From positions 1 through 15,722 of the forward strand of contig JAUYPT010000086.1 in NCBI GenBank assembly GCA_030695685.1: a stretch of DNA of 15,722 bases. The letters run 5' to 3'. Origin of the DNA: Nanobdellota archaeon (GTDB lineage Archaea; Nanobdellota; Nanobdellia; Woesearchaeales; GW2011-AR9). Shown in pieces: positions 14,120 to 15,722 of the stretch (position 1 is its first letter; each line of letters begins with the position of its first letter). The notes beneath the pieces were generated by a model. The model was not told the DNA's origin, searched no databases, and was given only the letters and a program-made list of their open reading frames with translations. A program made the translations under genes and the position numbers.

Positions 14120-14334
14120 ATGGGTCTTATACCCTGCAGCTCTGCTGCGACTGTCAAAGAAATTCGACCACCGCTGGTGAACACACAAAATGAAGAAACT
14201 ACTTCATTTGTGCGCCAGAAGCTTTGCTTCTGTCTGCACCAGCGGCATGCTCGCTTCGCTCGGGTCGAATTTCTGACGCTGAGTTTTCCATAAGTCATAA
14301 CTTTGGATCACACCACCAGTGAATACACTGGTGG
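14120..14334. other. Gene-free region of nested perfect stems; candidate structured RNA or palindromic element
   Basis: No credible gene lies in this stretch, but it folds strongly. The outer stem 14158-14169 is the exact reverse complement of 14263-14274 (AGAAATTCGACC, 12 bp). Directly inside, CCGCTGGTG (14171-14179) pairs with 14237-14245. That stem encloses two side-by-side hairpins: CACAAAATGAAG (14184-14195) with CTTCATTTGTG (14202-14212, one bulged A) and CAGAAGC-TTT-GCTTCTG (14216-14232). The result is a three-way junction. To the left are GGGT/ACCC (14122-14134) and GCAGC-TCT-GCTGC (14136-14148); to the right is CCACCAGTG-AATA-CACTGGTGG (14313-14334). No flanking direct repeat is seen, so insertion is not supported. 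It may be an RNA on either strand or a palindromic repeat. Confidence 0.55.
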
Positions 14335-14380
14335 AAAGCTCAGCTTCTAGTTATTTTAATGTAAATCAAAAGAACAGCGC

Positions 14381-14420
14381 AAAAACAGACTAAAAAGATT
14401 AAAAAAATAATAAAAAATTA
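14381..14420 (-). terminator. U-rich terminator of the Cys-rich protein gene
   Basis: On the minus strand three T-runs (AATTTTTTATT, ATTTTTTTAAT and CTTTTTAG) follow the stop at 14429 within about 45 nt, a typical archaeal multi-U terminator. Confidence 0.6.
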
Positions 14421-14428
14421 AGTACGAT

Positions 14429-14773
14429 TTATCGGCGTGGTAAGCAAGCTCCTCGCTCACAGCCACTTGGACACTCGAAGGATCGGCGCGGCCAAGGCCC
14501 ACTACCAGATTTACAGTAATACTGGCTTAAATCATTGCCATCACAGACGTCATAATATCGCTGCACACCCTGCTGGGCATACCCACGAACATGCCAATCA
14601 TCATTTGGATCAGTATCAACACAGGTTTTAACCCGGCTGCTTTCCGGCACAATCACTTGGGCTGCACCTTCTAAGCTTCCGCCATTGTTGAGAACCAATA
14701 CGACAACAGCAATGACGACGACAGCCGCCACTCCTAAGAGATAAAGATTACTTGCCTCTTTTTTATGTGTCAT
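14429..14773 (-). CDS. Small membrane-anchored cysteine-rich protein
   Basis: The start chosen is the ATG at 14773 because the TATA box on the minus strand (TTTATATA, 14796-14803) is centred 26.5 nt from it; the in-frame ATG at 14785 would lie upstream of that transcription start. The 114-residue product has a short cytoplasmic head, one hydrophobic helix (about 10-28, NLYLLGVAAVVVIAVVV), and an exported part with six cysteines (51, 77, 87, 101, 105, 110). The cysteine spacing, with CVDTDPNDDWHVRGY, then DVCDGNDLSQYYC and CPSGCERGAC, resembles small Cys-rich modules I have seen at the surface of DPANN archaea, probably stabilised by disulfides or metal. No enzymatic motif is evident, and its role is unknown. 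Confidence 0.8.
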   Translation of the reverse strand: MTHKKEASNLYLLGVAAVVVIAVVVLVLNNGGSLEGAAQVIVPESSRVKTCVDTDPNDDWHVRGYAQQGVQRYYDVCDGNDLSQYYCKSGSGPWPRRSFECPSGCERGACLPRR

Positions 14774-14793
14774 GAGATTAATCATTTTTTAAA

Positions 14794-14873
14794 GATATAT
14801 AAACATTTCGTTTTCACTAATATGACCTCTAGGTTAGATTATACTTATTGAGATGATACGAATATTTATAAAA
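14794..14873. promoter_or_regulatory. Divergent promoters for the Cys-rich gene (-) and the 156-residue gene (+)
   Basis: TTTATATA on the minus strand (14796-14803) is centred 26.5 nt from the ATG at 14773, and TTTATAAA on the plus strand (14865-14872) is centred 26.5 nt from the ATG at 14895. Both imply leaderless mRNAs and both move the start codon inward from the longest open frame. Confidence 0.65.
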
Positions 14874-14894
14874 AACTCTTTTGTACTGAAGCTA

Positions 14895-15365
14895 ATGGCA
14901 GAAGATAAAGAAATAGTAAACAAAGAAAAAATTTGTCCAAAAACGATTAACTTCAAGGATGGAAAAGTTTGCTATCTGCAATTTACCTATGATCAAAAAG
15001 AATATAGTGTTGAACTAAGAGAGAACACGATCGAGTTCCGTCAAGGAGACACGTATCTTATTTATGATAAAGAAAACAAAAAAATGACTGCAAGTCTTAA
15101 ACATGCTTGCGGTGCACAAGGGTTTGGACAATCCAGCAATGACCATTGCCCTGCCTGTGATTCCACAACAAAAATGAGTGCTTATTTTCCAGCGCCAGAA
15201 CACTATCAACAAGTAGATCAGTACTGTCAAGGATTAGAAAAGTTGGTACAAAATAATCCTCTGCTTCTGGACATTCCCAAAGGCGAACATCCACGAGGAT
15301 ACGAAATCGTCCAATTATTGGCAGAGCTTGGCAAAACCGTTGTCTGGTCATCCAACAGTTATTAA
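14895..15365 (+). CDS. Uncharacterised protein with Cys/His cluster
   Basis: Start at the ATG at 14895 (MAEDKEIV), supported by the TATA box centred 26.5 nt upstream; the longer frame from 14853 would begin upstream of the promoter. The 156-residue protein is soluble and unrecognised. The first 65 residues look strand-rich (KVCYLQFTYDQKEYSVEL, then YLIYDKENKKM). A cluster of potential metal ligands follows: H70, C72, H84, C85 and C88 (HAC, then HCPAC), which could form a zinc site. The C-terminal half is helical (HYQQVDQYCQGLEKLVQN, about 103-120, and RGYEIVQLLAELGKTVV). It ends three bases before the convergent PolX-like gene. Nothing in the context suggests a function. Confidence 0.75.
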   Translation: MAEDKEIVNKEKICPKTINFKDGKVCYLQFTYDQKEYSVELRENTIEFRQGDTYLIYDKENKKMTASLKHACGAQGFGQSSNDHCPACDSTTKMSAYFPAPEHYQQVDQYCQGLEKLVQNNPLLLDIPKGEHPRGYEIVQLLAELGKTVVWSSNSY

Positions 15366-15368
15366 AAA

Positions 15369-15722
15369 CTATTTTTGGAGCGCCTTCTCAATCTTCGGCA
15401 GCGGCCAGCAATTTAAAATATCCTTCTTTTCCGCCCATCCTCGCCGTGCGCTGAGAACACCTAAATGATAATACAACAAATGATTTTTATCATGTGCATC
15501 AGTGCTGATAGCTCCTTTACAGCCTTTATCCAGCATTGATTTAATCTGTTCACCTGCCAGATCCATCCGTGACGGAGAGCCATTAATTTCCAGAAAAACG
15601 TTATTGTTCTTTGCAACAGTAAAAATTTTCTCAAGATTAATATTGATCGGTTCCCGCTCATTCAACAACCGCGATGTTGGATGACCAAGAATATTAATGG
15701 GATATTTTTCCATCGCTTTGAC
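15369..15722 (-). CDS. PHP domain, C-terminal part of PolX-like protein (5' end outside window)
   Basis: The frame continues past the internal ATG at 15713 to the window edge (the codons read V-K-A before it), so the gene is cut. The 117 visible residues match the end of the PHP phosphoesterase domain fused to family X DNA polymerases: INILGHPTSRLL with a metal-binding histidine, VFLEINGSPSRMDL with the glutamate, STDAH with the aspartate and histidine ligands, and the ARRGWAEKKDILNCWPL terminus. PolX proteins fill gaps in base excision repair and their PHP domain is a 3'-5' exonuclease. A free-standing PHP phosphatase of the same family cannot be excluded because the polymerase part is not in view. 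Confidence 0.85.
   Translation of the reverse strand, partial: VKAMEKYPINILGHPTSRLLNEREPININLEKIFTVAKNNNVFLEINGSPSRMDLAGEQIKSMLDKGCKGAISTDAHDKNHLLYYHLGVLSARRGWAEKKDILNCWPLPKIEKALQK

Noticed and set aside
14158..14274. tRNA-like reading of the TTCGA-containing stem
   Set aside because: TTCGAC and GTCGAATT recall a T-loop, but no cloverleaf with acceptor, D and anticodon arms can be drawn.
14074..14298. 74-codon open frame on the minus strand through the structured region
   Set aside because: It runs through the palindromic stems and past the TATA box of the eL34 operon, its composition follows the repeats, and it resembles no protein I know. It is more likely an accidental frame in structured DNA.

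Overview
The window looks like archaeal DNA, probably from a DPANN lineage such as Woesearchaeota or a relative (the lineage is inference). The archaeal evidence is direct: a Pelota gene, archaeal-type PheS and PheT, the archaeal/eukaryotic ribosomal proteins eL34 and eL14, a TrmB-family regulator, and TATA boxes centred about 26-29 nt before many start codons. Most transcripts therefore look leaderless. A few genes (the 638-residue membrane protein, trmB, the eL34 operon) have a leader with a Shine-Dalgarno sequence instead. The gene set is mostly core, with several unrecognised surface and small proteins between.

Layout. 1-204: C-terminal part of a glutaredoxin-like protein (+), meeting gpsA (-) tail to tail with no gap. 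1150-1427: intergenic DNA carrying a 197-bp foldback element with terminal inverted repeats and a flanking 9-bp direct repeat, a MITE candidate. 1428-5567: three surface genes on the minus strand, namely a lipoprotein overlapped by a polytopic membrane protein with a large C-terminal exodomain, then a bitopic protein with a pilin-like N-terminus. 5623-5967: a stand-alone receiver domain (-), divergent from pelA (6080-7141, +). 7254-8305: trmB coupled to an unknown 84-residue gene. 8399-12139: an operon pheS, alpha/beta hydrolase, pheT. 12178-13209: a leaderless gene (-) whose N-terminus resembles the TIGR02996 repeat-companion domain. 13314-13996: rpl34e-rpl14e operon (-). 14100-14360: a gene-free region dense in perfect stems, the best candidate here for an undescribed RNA or element. 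14429-14773: small membrane-anchored Cys-rich protein (-). 14895-15365: unknown Cys/His protein (+). 15369-15722: C-terminal PHP part of a PolX-like protein (-), cut by the window edge.

How the parts work together. The pheS/pheT operon makes the two subunits of phenylalanyl-tRNA synthetase, with an unrelated serine hydrolase translated between them through stop/start overlap. eL34, eL14 and Pelota belong to the ribosome and its rescue. GpsA makes sn-glycerol 3-phosphate, which is notable in an archaeon. The surface genes at 1428-5567 share secretion or anchoring signals, and two of them share a recognisable C-terminal module, so they may form one cell-surface assembly. That link is inference from neighbourhood and similarity, not a known system.
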